DNA of 8,130 nt. It comes from JBFGCA01 sp041567315. Lineage in GTDB: Bacteria > Acidobacteriota > Thermoanaerobaculia > Multivoradales > JAHEKO01. The DNA is taken from positions 1 through 8,130 of the forward strand of contig JBFGCA010000160.1 of assembly GCA_041567315.1 (NCBI GenBank), given 5' to 3'. This document shows, one piece after another, positions 1 to 6,072 of the stretch. The position numbers and the translations under genes were made by a program. Under the pieces are notes generated by a model that saw only the letters and a program-made list of their open reading frames with translations, was not told the origin of the DNA and did no database searches. The number at the start of each line of letters is the position of its first letter. Positions within the stretch are counted from its first letter, which is position 1.

Positions 1-2
1 AG

Positions 3-965
3 CTGGCCTCGATGGCGGCGGTGGTCGGCGCCTCGTGGACCGGCACCAAGTCGATGACGGTGACCAGCGGCCCCGGCTTCAGCCTGATGATGGAGAACCT
101 CGGGCTGGCGGCGATGATGGAGACCCCCTGCGTGGTGGTCAACGTCCAGCGCGGCGGGCCGTCGACCGGGCTGCCGACGATGGTCGGCCAGGCCGACGTC
201 ATGCAGGCGCGCTGGGGCTCTCACGGCGACTACGAGGTCATCGCGCTGTGCCCGCAGTCGCCGCAGGAGGCCTTCGACCTGACGATCGACGCCTTCAACC
301 TCTCCGAGCGCTACCGGGTGCCGGTGATCTTCCTGATGGACGAGTGCGTCGGCCACATGACCGAGAAGGTGGTGATCCCCGAGGCCGCCGAGATCGAGGT
401 CGAGCCGCGGCGGCTGACCGCCAGGCCGCCGGCCGAGTTCCAGCCCTACGCGCTCAACGGCCGGCCGGTTCCCGAGTTCGCCCGCGCCGGTGACGGCTAC
501 CGGTTCCACACCACCGGGCTGACCCACGACGAGCGCGGCTACCCGGTGATGAGCGCCGCCTGCCAGGAGAGCTGCGTGCGGCGGCTGGTGGACAAGATCC
601 GCCGTCACGCCGAGGAGATCGTCCGCTTCGAGGAGGAGGGGACCGCCGGCGCCGAGGTGGTGGTGGTGACCTACGGCATCACCGCCCGGGTGGCCCGGAT
701 GGCCGTCGAGCTGGCCCGCGACCGCGGGGCGCGGGTGGGGTTCGTGCGGTTGGTGGTGGTGTGGCCGTTCCCCGAGCGGGCGATCCGCGAGCTGGCCGGC
801 CGGGTCAAGGCGTTCGTGGTGCCCGAGATCAACTACGGGCAGATCGTGCTCGAGGTCGAGCGCTGCGCGGCCGGGCGGGCGGCGGCGGTGCCGGTTCCGC
901 ACGGCGGCGGCGGCGTCCACGACCCCGAGACGATCGTCGAGGCGATCGTGGAGGCGGCGGCATGA
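3..965 (+). CDS. korA: 2-oxoacid:ferredoxin oxidoreductase, alpha subunit (5' partial)
   Basis: Alpha subunit of a thiamine-dependent 2-oxoacid:ferredoxin oxidoreductase, which with beta and gamma converts a 2-oxoacid plus CoA to acyl-CoA, CO2 and reduced ferredoxin in the cytoplasm. The frame is already open at base 3 (Leu-Ala-Ser before the Met at 12), so the true start lies upstream; 320 residues are present, and relatives of about 375 suggest some 55 are missing. Family signatures seen: GASWTGTKSMTVTSGPGFSL near the left edge, VVVNVQRGGPSTGLPT, and a transketolase-C-like end with YGITARVARMA, VVVWPFPE and VPEINYGQI. The stop overlaps the korB start in an ATGA. Substrate is uncertain: the overall pattern resembles 2-oxoglutarate (Kor) or branched-chain (Vor) enzymes rather than single-chain pyruvate enzymes. 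A KorD-type ferredoxin subunit is not in the window and could lie upstream. Confidence 0.93.
   Translation: MASMAAVVGASWTGTKSMTVTSGPGFSLMMENLGLAAMMETPCVVVNVQRGGPSTGLPTMVGQADVMQARWGSHGDYEVIALCPQSPQEAFDLTIDAFNLSERYRVPVIFLMDECVGHMTEKVVIPEAAEIEVEPRRLTARPPAEFQPYALNGRPVPEFARAGDGYRFHTTGLTHDERGYPVMSAACQESCVRRLVDKIRRHAEEIVRFEEEGTAGAEVVVVTYGITARVARMAVELARDRGARVGFVRLVVVWPFPERAIRELAGRVKAFVVPEINYGQIVLEVERCAAGRAAAVPVPHGGGGVHDPETIVEAIVEAAA
950..954 (+). promoter_or_regulatory. Ribosome binding site of korB
   Basis: GGAGG ends 7 bases before the ATG at 962. It selects this start over the longer open frame that runs back to an ATG at 761, which lies inside korA and would add residues with no family resemblance. 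A second in-frame ATG at 971 has poorer spacing. Confidence 0.7.
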
Positions 966-1864
966 CCGAGATGAACCCCGAGCTGGTCCGCGAGCCGCCG
1001 ATGGAGCATCCGCTGGCGCCGTTCCTGCGGATGGAGCGCATCCCGCACGTCTGGTGCGCCGGCTGCGGCATCGGCACCGTGGTGCAGTGCTTCGCCACCG
1101 CGCTCAAGCGCGCCGGCGCCGACCTCGACAAGGTGTCGGTGGTCTCCGGCATCGGCTGCTCCGGCCGCGCCGCCGGCTATCTGCGGCTCGACGGCTTCCA
1201 CACCACCCACGGCCGCGCCGTGCCGTTCGCCACCGGCCTCAAGCTGGGCCGCCCCGAGCTGCTGGTGACGGTGATCTCGGGCGACGGCGACCTGGTGGGG
1301 ATCGGCGGCAACCACTTCATCCACGCCGCCCGCCGCAACCTCGACCTGCTGGTGATCCTCATCAACAACTTCATCTACGGGATGACCGGCGGCCAGAACG
1401 CCCCCACCACGCCGCTCACCGCCCGCACCTCGACCATGCCGTTCGGCAACTTCGAGCCGCCCTTCAACCTGCCGCATCTGGCGGCCTCGAGCGGCGCCCC
1501 CTACGTGGCGCGCTGGACCTGTCTCCACATCCGCCGGCTGACCTGGACGCTGGAGGAGGCGATCGGGCGCAAGGGGTTCCGCTTCATCGAGGTGATCGCT
1601 CCCTGCCCGACCCTCTATTCGCGGCTCAACAAGCTGGGCACCGGGCTCGAGGAGATGCGCTTCTACCACGACAACGCGGTGATCCGGCACGGTGCCGACA
1701 CCGCCGAGCTGGAGATCGACTTCCAGGGCTCGATCACCTGCGGCAAGTTCGTGGACCGCGAGCAGCCGACCTTCAACGAGCTGATGGACGGCCACTACCG
1801 CAAGATCCTGGGCGAGCGCTACGTGCCGATGCCGCCCGAGGGAGGGATGCTCCATGCCGGCTGA
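962..1864 (+). CDS. korB: 2-oxoacid:ferredoxin oxidoreductase, beta subunit
   Basis: Beta subunit, which binds thiamine diphosphate and one iron-sulfur cluster and carries the catalytic centre. The 300-residue length is normal for the family. Visible motifs: WCAGCG at residues 31-36 (Cys32, Cys35), the third cysteine in GIGCSGRAAGYL, and the PCPT cysteine near residue 216, together a plausible four-cysteine [4Fe-4S] site. The thiamine diphosphate/Mg motif runs from GDGD (107-110) to the NN pair (135-136), followed by IYGMTGGQNAPTTPL, which is typical of these subunits. The start overlaps korA by 4 bases (ATGA) and the end overlaps korC by 11, implying translational coupling and a fixed subunit ratio. 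HTTHGRAVPFATGLKL is characteristic of the Kor/Vor group. Substrate specificity cannot be settled by reading alone. Confidence 0.95.
   Translation: MTEMNPELVREPPMEHPLAPFLRMERIPHVWCAGCGIGTVVQCFATALKRAGADLDKVSVVSGIGCSGRAAGYLRLDGFHTTHGRAVPFATGLKLGRPELLVTVISGDGDLVGIGGNHFIHAARRNLDLLVILINNFIYGMTGGQNAPTTPLTARTSTMPFGNFEPPFNLPHLAASSGAPYVARWTCLHIRRLTWTLEEAIGRKGFRFIEVIAPCPTLYSRLNKLGTGLEEMRFYHDNAVIRHGADTAELEIDFQGSITCGKFVDREQPTFNELMDGHYRKILGERYVPMPPEGGMLHAG
1841..1846 (+). promoter_or_regulatory. Ribosome binding site of korC
   Basis: GGAGGG ends 7 bases before the ATG at 1854, inside the last codons of korB. It supports a start that overlaps korB by 11 bases. Confidence 0.7.
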
Positions 1865-2498
1865 GCGGCAGCGGACCGAGATCCGCATTACCGGCTTCGG
1901 CGGTCAGGGGGTGGTGCTGGCCGGTCACATCATCGGCCGCGCCTGCGCCATCCACGCCGGGCGCCACGCCACCATGATCCAGAGCTTCGGGCCGGAGGCG
2001 CGCGGCGCCGCCTGCAGCGCCACCCTGGTGGTCTCCGACCGCGAGGTGCTCTACCCCTACATCCAGCGCCCCCACGTCCTGGTGGCGATGTCGAGCGACG
2101 GCTACGAGCGCTACCGCGACGAGCTGCGCGAAGACGGGCTGCTGATCTACGAGCAGGACCTGGTCCAGCCGCGGCTCGAGCCCGGCCGCCGCGCCCACGG
2201 CGTCCCCTCGACCCGCATCGCCGAGTCGCTGGGGCGGGCGATCGTCCAGAACATCGTGATGATCGGCTTCCTGGCGGCGGTCGGCGGGCTGGTGCCGCGC
2301 GAGGCGCTCCGCGAGGCGGTCAAGGCGTCGGTGCCGGCCGGCACCGAGAAGCTCAACCTGGCGGCCTTCGACGCCGGGGCCGCCTGGGCCGAGACTCCCG
2401 ACCTCGAGGCCGTCGTCCAGGTGGCGGCGGCGGCCGGCGACAAGACCAGGCGCCCGGCCGCCGAAGCGGCGGCCGTCGCGGCGGAGGCCGCGTCATGA
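1854..2498 (+). CDS. korC: 2-oxoacid:ferredoxin oxidoreductase, gamma subunit
   Basis: Gamma subunit of the same enzyme, the domain that in this family helps form the CoA-binding and interface region. The 214-residue protein opens with the family hallmark ITGFGGQGVVLAGHIIGRA, then SFGPEARGAACSATLVVSD and later AIVQNIVMIGFLAAVGGLV, all standard for KorC/VorC/PorG-type subunits. The last 25 or so residues form an alanine-rich tail (KTRRPAAEAAAVAAEAAS) beyond the usual domain end, which is probably disordered and may be lineage-specific. The gene overlaps korB by 11 bases at its start and the next gene by 4 at its end, with a strong upstream GGAGGG. No cofactor-binding cysteine cluster is seen, as expected for gamma. 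Confidence 0.94.
   Translation: MPAERQRTEIRITGFGGQGVVLAGHIIGRACAIHAGRHATMIQSFGPEARGAACSATLVVSDREVLYPYIQRPHVLVAMSSDGYERYRDELREDGLLIYEQDLVQPRLEPGRRAHGVPSTRIAESLGRAIVQNIVMIGFLAAVGGLVPREALREAVKASVPAGTEKLNLAAFDAGAAWAETPDLEAVVQVAAAAGDKTRRPAAEAAAVAAEAAS
2483..2487 (+). promoter_or_regulatory. Ribosome binding site of the FAD oxidoreductase gene
   Basis: GGAGG ends 7 bases before the ATG at 2495, within the alanine-rich 3' end of korC. It supports the ATGA overlap start. Confidence 0.65.
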
Positions 2499-4861
2499 GC
2501 CCGCGCCCGGCCGGTGGGCTCGACGGCGCGCGGCTGTGGGCCCCGGCGCTCGCCGCCGAGCCGTGGACCCTCCGCGCGATCGAACCCTCGCCCTGCACCA
2601 CCGCCTGCCCGGCCGGCGTCAACGTCAAGGCCTACGTCTCGCTGATCGCCGAGCGGCGCTTCGCCGAGGCGCTGGCGGTGGTCCGCGAGCGCTGCCCGCT
2701 GCCCGGCATCTGCGGCCGGATCTGCCACCACCCCTGCGAGGCGGCCTGCCGGCGCCGCGAGATCGACGAGCCGGTGGCGATCCGCGCCCTCAAGCGGTTC
2801 ATCGCCGACGAGGTCGAGGAGCTGCCGCCGGCCAAGCTGCCCGAGCCGGACCGCCCCGAGCCGGTGGCGGTGGTCGGCTCGGGACCGGCCGGACTCACCG
2901 CCGCCTTCGATCTACGCCGGGCGGGCTACCCGGTGACGGTGTTCGAGGCGGCGCCCGAGCCCGGCGGCATGCTGCGCTACGGGATCGCCCCCTACCGGCT
3001 GCCGCGGGAGGTGCTGGCGGCGGAGATCGACTGGCTGCTGGGGGTCGGCATCGAGCTCCGGACCGGCTGCCGCGTGGGCGGCGACCTGCGGCTCGAATCG
3101 CTGCTCAAGATGGGCTTCTCGGCGGTGCTGTTCGCGGTCGGTGCTCAGGACGGCCGCCCGCTCGGGGTGCCCGGCGAGACCGACTCGCCCGAGGTCGAGG
3201 ACGCGGTCACCTTCCTGCGCCGCATCCATGGCGGCGACCTGGCGCCGCTGATCGGCCGGGTGGCGGTGGTGGGCGGCGGCTCGACGGCGATCGAGGCGGC
3301 GCGCACCGTGCGGCGGCTGGGCGCCGAGCAGGTGACCATCGTCTACCGGCGCTCGCCCGAGGAGCTGCCGGCCGGCGAGGAGGAGGTGGCGGCGGCGCGG
3401 GCGGAAGGGATCGACTTCCGCTTCCTGGCCGCCCCGCGGGCGGTGGTCCGCCAGAACGGCCGGCTGTTGGGACTCGAGTGCCTCAGGGTCGGTCTCGGCG
3501 AGGCCGACGACAGCGGCCGCCGGCGGCCGATCCCGATCCCCGGCAGCGAGTTCCTGGTCGGCGCCGACCGCATCCTGGCCGCCGTCGGCCAGCAGGCGGA
3601 CCTCGGCTTCCTCCCCGGGCGGGTGCTGGAGCGGGTCGGCGAGCGCGGCCGGCTGCGGGCCGATCCGGCAACCGCGATGACCGGCATGCAGGGGGTGTTC
3701 GCCGCCGGCGACGTGGTCAGCGGGCCGGCGACGGTCATCGAAGCGGTGGCCGCCGGGCACCGCGCGGCGGTGGCCATCCGCCGTTACCTGGAGAGCGGCC
3801 GGCCGGCGGTCGCGGAGCCGGTCACGCCATCGACCGTCGAGTACGGTCTGGCCGACTCGGCGCCGGAGCCGGCGGCGCGGCGCGATCCGCAGACGGTACT
3901 GCTCGGTCCCGGCCGCGAGTTCGCCGAGACCGAGCTCTGCTACGACCTCGAGGAGGCGGTGGCCGAGGCCCGCCGCTGCCTGCGCTGCGGCCCGTGCAGC
4001 GAGTGCCGGATCTGCGCGGCCTCATGCGAGCGCCGGCACTTGGTGCTGCGCGGACGGGTGGACGGGCCGGGGGCGCCGGCTGCCCTGCTGCGGGTGCCGC
4101 CGGGGGTGGTCGCCGGGCTCGAGAGCGGACCGGTGGCCGCCAGCCTGCTGCCCGACGCCCGGCCGGCGACCCTGCTGGGCGACCGCGCCGGCCTGCCGGT
4201 GGAGCTGCGGGCGGTCGCCGTGCGGCCGCGCCCCGCCCGGTGCCGCGGTTGTGCGCTCTGTCTCGAGGTCTGCCCGTTCGATGCCCTGGCGCTGTCGCCC
4301 GAGGAGGGCGCCCGCTGGGCGATCGAGGTCGACGCCGAGCGCTGCCGCGGCTGCCAGCTGTGCGCCGCGGTCTGTCCCACCGATGCCCTGGTCTCGGACG
4401 CCTTCTCGGCGGGGTGGTGGGAGGAGCGGCTGGCGGCGGTCTCGGGGGTCGAGGGGACGCCGGCGCCGTGGGTGGTGCTGGCCTGCGAGCGGCGGGCAGC
4501 GCGGCTCGGCGAGCAGCTCCGCGGGCGGCTCGGCCGGCTCGGCCGCCGCGTCGAGGTGGTGCGGGTGCGCTGTGCCGGGGCGCTCGACGCCGGCCGGCTG
4601 ATCGAGCTGCGGCGCCGCGGGGCGGAGCGGGTGCTGATCGCCGGCTGCCTGCCGGGGCGCTGCCGCTTCGGCCGCGGCGCGCGGCTGGCCCGCGAGCAGG
4701 CGCGGTGGGCGGAGAGCCTGCTGCGGCTGATGGGTGAGGAGCCCGAGCGGATCGTCGCCGACGCCTCCGGCGCCCCGGACCAGGATCCGATCGAGGGTGC
4801 GGTCCTGGCGCTGCTGGCCCGGCAAAGGGCGCCGGCGATCGCTGAAGGAGGGGCGCCATGA
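2495..4861 (+). CDS. GltD-type FAD/NAD(P)H oxidoreductase fused to ferredoxin and MvhD-like domain
   Basis: A 788-residue multidomain electron-transfer protein. Residues 30-110 form the GltD-type N-terminal Fe-S domain (Cys34, 38, 67, 73, 77, 81, 85; GICGRICHHPCEAAC). FAD-binding GSGPAG is at 128-133, followed by PEPGGMLRYGIAPYRLP. A second dinucleotide fold, GGGSTAIEAAR (260-270) with IVYRRSPEELPA, matches the NADPH-binding part of GltD/NfnB relatives. VFAAGDVVSGPATVIEAVAAG (401-421) closes the FAD domain. Then come a cysteine ladder (495-511), about 70 unrecognised residues, a two-cluster ferredoxin (Cys583/586/589/593 and 617/620/623/627) and an MvhD-like domain (about 659-755; Cys664, 693, 718, 723). 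The inferred role is to move electrons between NAD(P)H, ferredoxin-type clusters and the Hdr/Kor proteins beside it. The MvhD-like part lacks the usual CCNWC motif. It overlaps both neighbours by 4 bases. The oxidoreductase family is sure; the exact partner is not. Confidence 0.88.
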   Translation: MSPRPAGGLDGARLWAPALAAEPWTLRAIEPSPCTTACPAGVNVKAYVSLIAERRFAEALAVVRERCPLPGICGRICHHPCEAACRRREIDEPVAIRALKRFIADEVEELPPAKLPEPDRPEPVAVVGSGPAGLTAAFDLRRAGYPVTVFEAAPEPGGMLRYGIAPYRLPREVLAAEIDWLLGVGIELRTGCRVGGDLRLESLLKMGFSAVLFAVGAQDGRPLGVPGETDSPEVEDAVTFLRRIHGGDLAPLIGRVAVVGGGSTAIEAARTVRRLGAEQVTIVYRRSPEELPAGEEEVAAARAEGIDFRFLAAPRAVVRQNGRLLGLECLRVGLGEADDSGRRRPIPIPGSEFLVGADRILAAVGQQADLGFLPGRVLERVGERGRLRADPATAMTGMQGVFAAGDVVSGPATVIEAVAAGHRAAVAIRRYLESGRPAVAEPVTPSTVEYGLADSAPEPAARRDPQTVLLGPGREFAETELCYDLEEAVAEARRCLRCGPCSECRICAASCERRHLVLRGRVDGPGAPAALLRVPPGVVAGLESGPVAASLLPDARPATLLGDRAGLPVELRAVAVRPRPARCRGCALCLEVCPFDALALSPEEGARWAIEVDAERCRGCQLCAAVCPTDALVSDAFSAGWWEERLAAVSGVEGTPAPWVVLACERRAARLGEQLRGRLGRLGRRVEVVRVRCAGALDAGRLIELRRRGAERVLIAGCLPGRCRFGRGARLAREQARWAESLLRLMGEEPERIVADASGAPDQDPIEGAVLALLARQRAPAIAEGGAP
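4845..4851 (+). promoter_or_regulatory. Ribosome binding site of the HdrCB-like gene
   Basis: AAGGAGG, the strongest Shine-Dalgarno match in the window, ends 6 bases before the ATG at 4858. It fixes that start and suggests efficient re-initiation at the ATGA overlap. Confidence 0.75.
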
Positions 4862-6072
4862 CGAGCGCGCAGAGGGTTGGCCCGCCGCCCGGCGCCGGCA
4901 GCCTGGAGGGCCTGCGCCGCGCCACCGGAGCGCTGGCTTGCCTGGCCTGCGGCAAGTGCAGCACGCTGTGTCCGCTGTCGGCCTTCGGTCCGTTCTCGGC
5001 CCGCCGCATCGCCGCCCTTCGGGAGGGCGGCGAGGCCGTGTCGCAGGCCGGCGGCTGGGGCGACGCGGACCTCGTCGAGCGCTGTCTCACCTGCGGCCTG
5101 TGCGAGCAGCGCTGCCCGCAGCAGGTGCGCTTCGCCGACTTCGTGCGCGGGGTGCGCGGCGCCCGGCCGGCGGGCCGCTGTCCGCACGGCGACGTGCTGC
5201 GCGCCGCGGCCCGCTCGATGGCCGCCGCGCCCGAGACGGCGCCGCCGCGGCCGCTGGACTGGCTGGAGGAGGACCTGCGGGTCGCCGAGGAGGGCGAAGT
5301 GGGTCTGTTCGTCGGCTGCCTGCCGCTCTTCGAGGTGCTGTTCGAGCGCCAGATGGGGGTGCGGCCGACCGCCGTCGCGCGGGCCGCGGTGCGGGTGCTC
5401 AACCGGCTCGGCATCGAGCCGGTAGTGGCCCCGGAGGAGCGCTGCTGCGGGCACGACCTGCTGTGGAACGGCGAGCGGGAGGCCTTCGAGGCGCTGGCCC
5501 GTGCCAACGGCGCCGCCTTCGCGGCGCGCGGCGTCCGCCACCTGCTCACCGCCTGCGCCGAGTGCTGCCGGACCTGGCGGCTGGACTATCCCGAGGTGGC
5601 CGGCTACCGGCCGCGGGTCGAGCACCTGGCCGAGTTCCTGGCGGCGCGGCTCGACGACGGCGGGCTGCCCCTGGCCGAGGGCAAGCCGGCGGCGGTCGCC
5701 TACCAGGACCCCTGCCGGCTGGGCCGGCACCTGGGGGTCTACGAGGCGCCGCGGCGGGTGATGTCGGCCATCCCCGGGACGCGGCTGCGCGAGATGGCGG
5801 CCAGCGGCCGCGACGCGGTCTGCTGCGGCACCAGCGGCTTCCTGCACTGCGACGCCGCCTCGCGCGACCTGCAGCTCGCGCGGCTGGCGGGCGCCGCGAC
5901 GGCCGGCGCCGACACCCTGCTCACCGCCTGCCCCAAGTGCTGGATCCACTTCGCCTGCACGCGGGCCGGCGAGCGCCGGCGCGGCGCCGAGCCGCCGCCG
6001 GTCGAGGTCGAGGATTTCACCGTCTTCGTGTCGAAACGGCTCGAAGAAGCGATACCGGGAGGAACTGGATGA
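4858..6072 (+). CDS. HdrC-HdrB fusion (HdrD-like) iron-sulfur/CCG-domain protein
   Basis: A 404-residue soluble protein combining the roles of heterodisulfide reductase subunits C and B. The N-terminal part holds two [4Fe-4S] motifs of HdrC type (Cys28/31/34/38-Pro and Cys76/79/82/86-Pro). The C-terminal part has two CCG domains: Cys154, Cys196-Cys197-Gly, Cys233/236; and Cys286, Cys322-Cys323-Gly, Cys358/361. In HdrB this double arrangement binds two non-cubane [4Fe-4S] clusters where the disulfide is reduced; here both sets look complete, so a catalytic centre is plausible. No membrane segment is seen, unlike HdrE-linked systems. It lies directly before hdrA, so the core Hdr unit is encoded as two polypeptides. 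The substrate may be a disulfide or another thiol-linked acceptor; CoM/CoB need not be involved in a bacterium. GlcF, LutA and GlpC proteins share CCG domains, but the hdrA neighbour favours Hdr. Confidence 0.9.
   Translation: MTSAQRVGPPPGAGSLEGLRRATGALACLACGKCSTLCPLSAFGPFSARRIAALREGGEAVSQAGGWGDADLVERCLTCGLCEQRCPQQVRFADFVRGVRGARPAGRCPHGDVLRAAARSMAAAPETAPPRPLDWLEEDLRVAEEGEVGLFVGCLPLFEVLFERQMGVRPTAVARAAVRVLNRLGIEPVVAPEERCCGHDLLWNGEREAFEALARANGAAFAARGVRHLLTACAECCRTWRLDYPEVAGYRPRVEHLAEFLAARLDDGGLPLAEGKPAAVAYQDPCRLGRHLGVYEAPRRVMSAIPGTRLREMAASGRDAVCCGTSGFLHCDAASRDLQLARLAGAATAGADTLLTACPKCWIHFACTRAGERRRGAEPPPVEVEDFTVFVSKRLEEAIPGGTG
6057..6063 (+). promoter_or_regulatory. Ribosome binding site of hdrA
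   Basis: GGGAGGA ends 5 bases before the ATG at 6069, which itself overlaps the stop of the upstream gene (ATGA). It fixes the HdrA start used to number Sec199. Confidence 0.75.

Noticed and set aside
3515..3528. 14-bp perfect palindrome GGCCGCCGGCGGCC
   Set aside because: It lies inside a conserved coding region with no T-run. Such GC palindromes arise by chance at this base composition, so it is not called a terminator or operator.
4734..6068. Upstream extension of the hdrA frame back to 4734
   Set aside because: This stretch lies over the HdrCB-like gene in another frame. Its translation is Ala/Arg/Gly-rich without family motifs, and hdrA has its own ATG and Shine-Dalgarno at 6057-6071.
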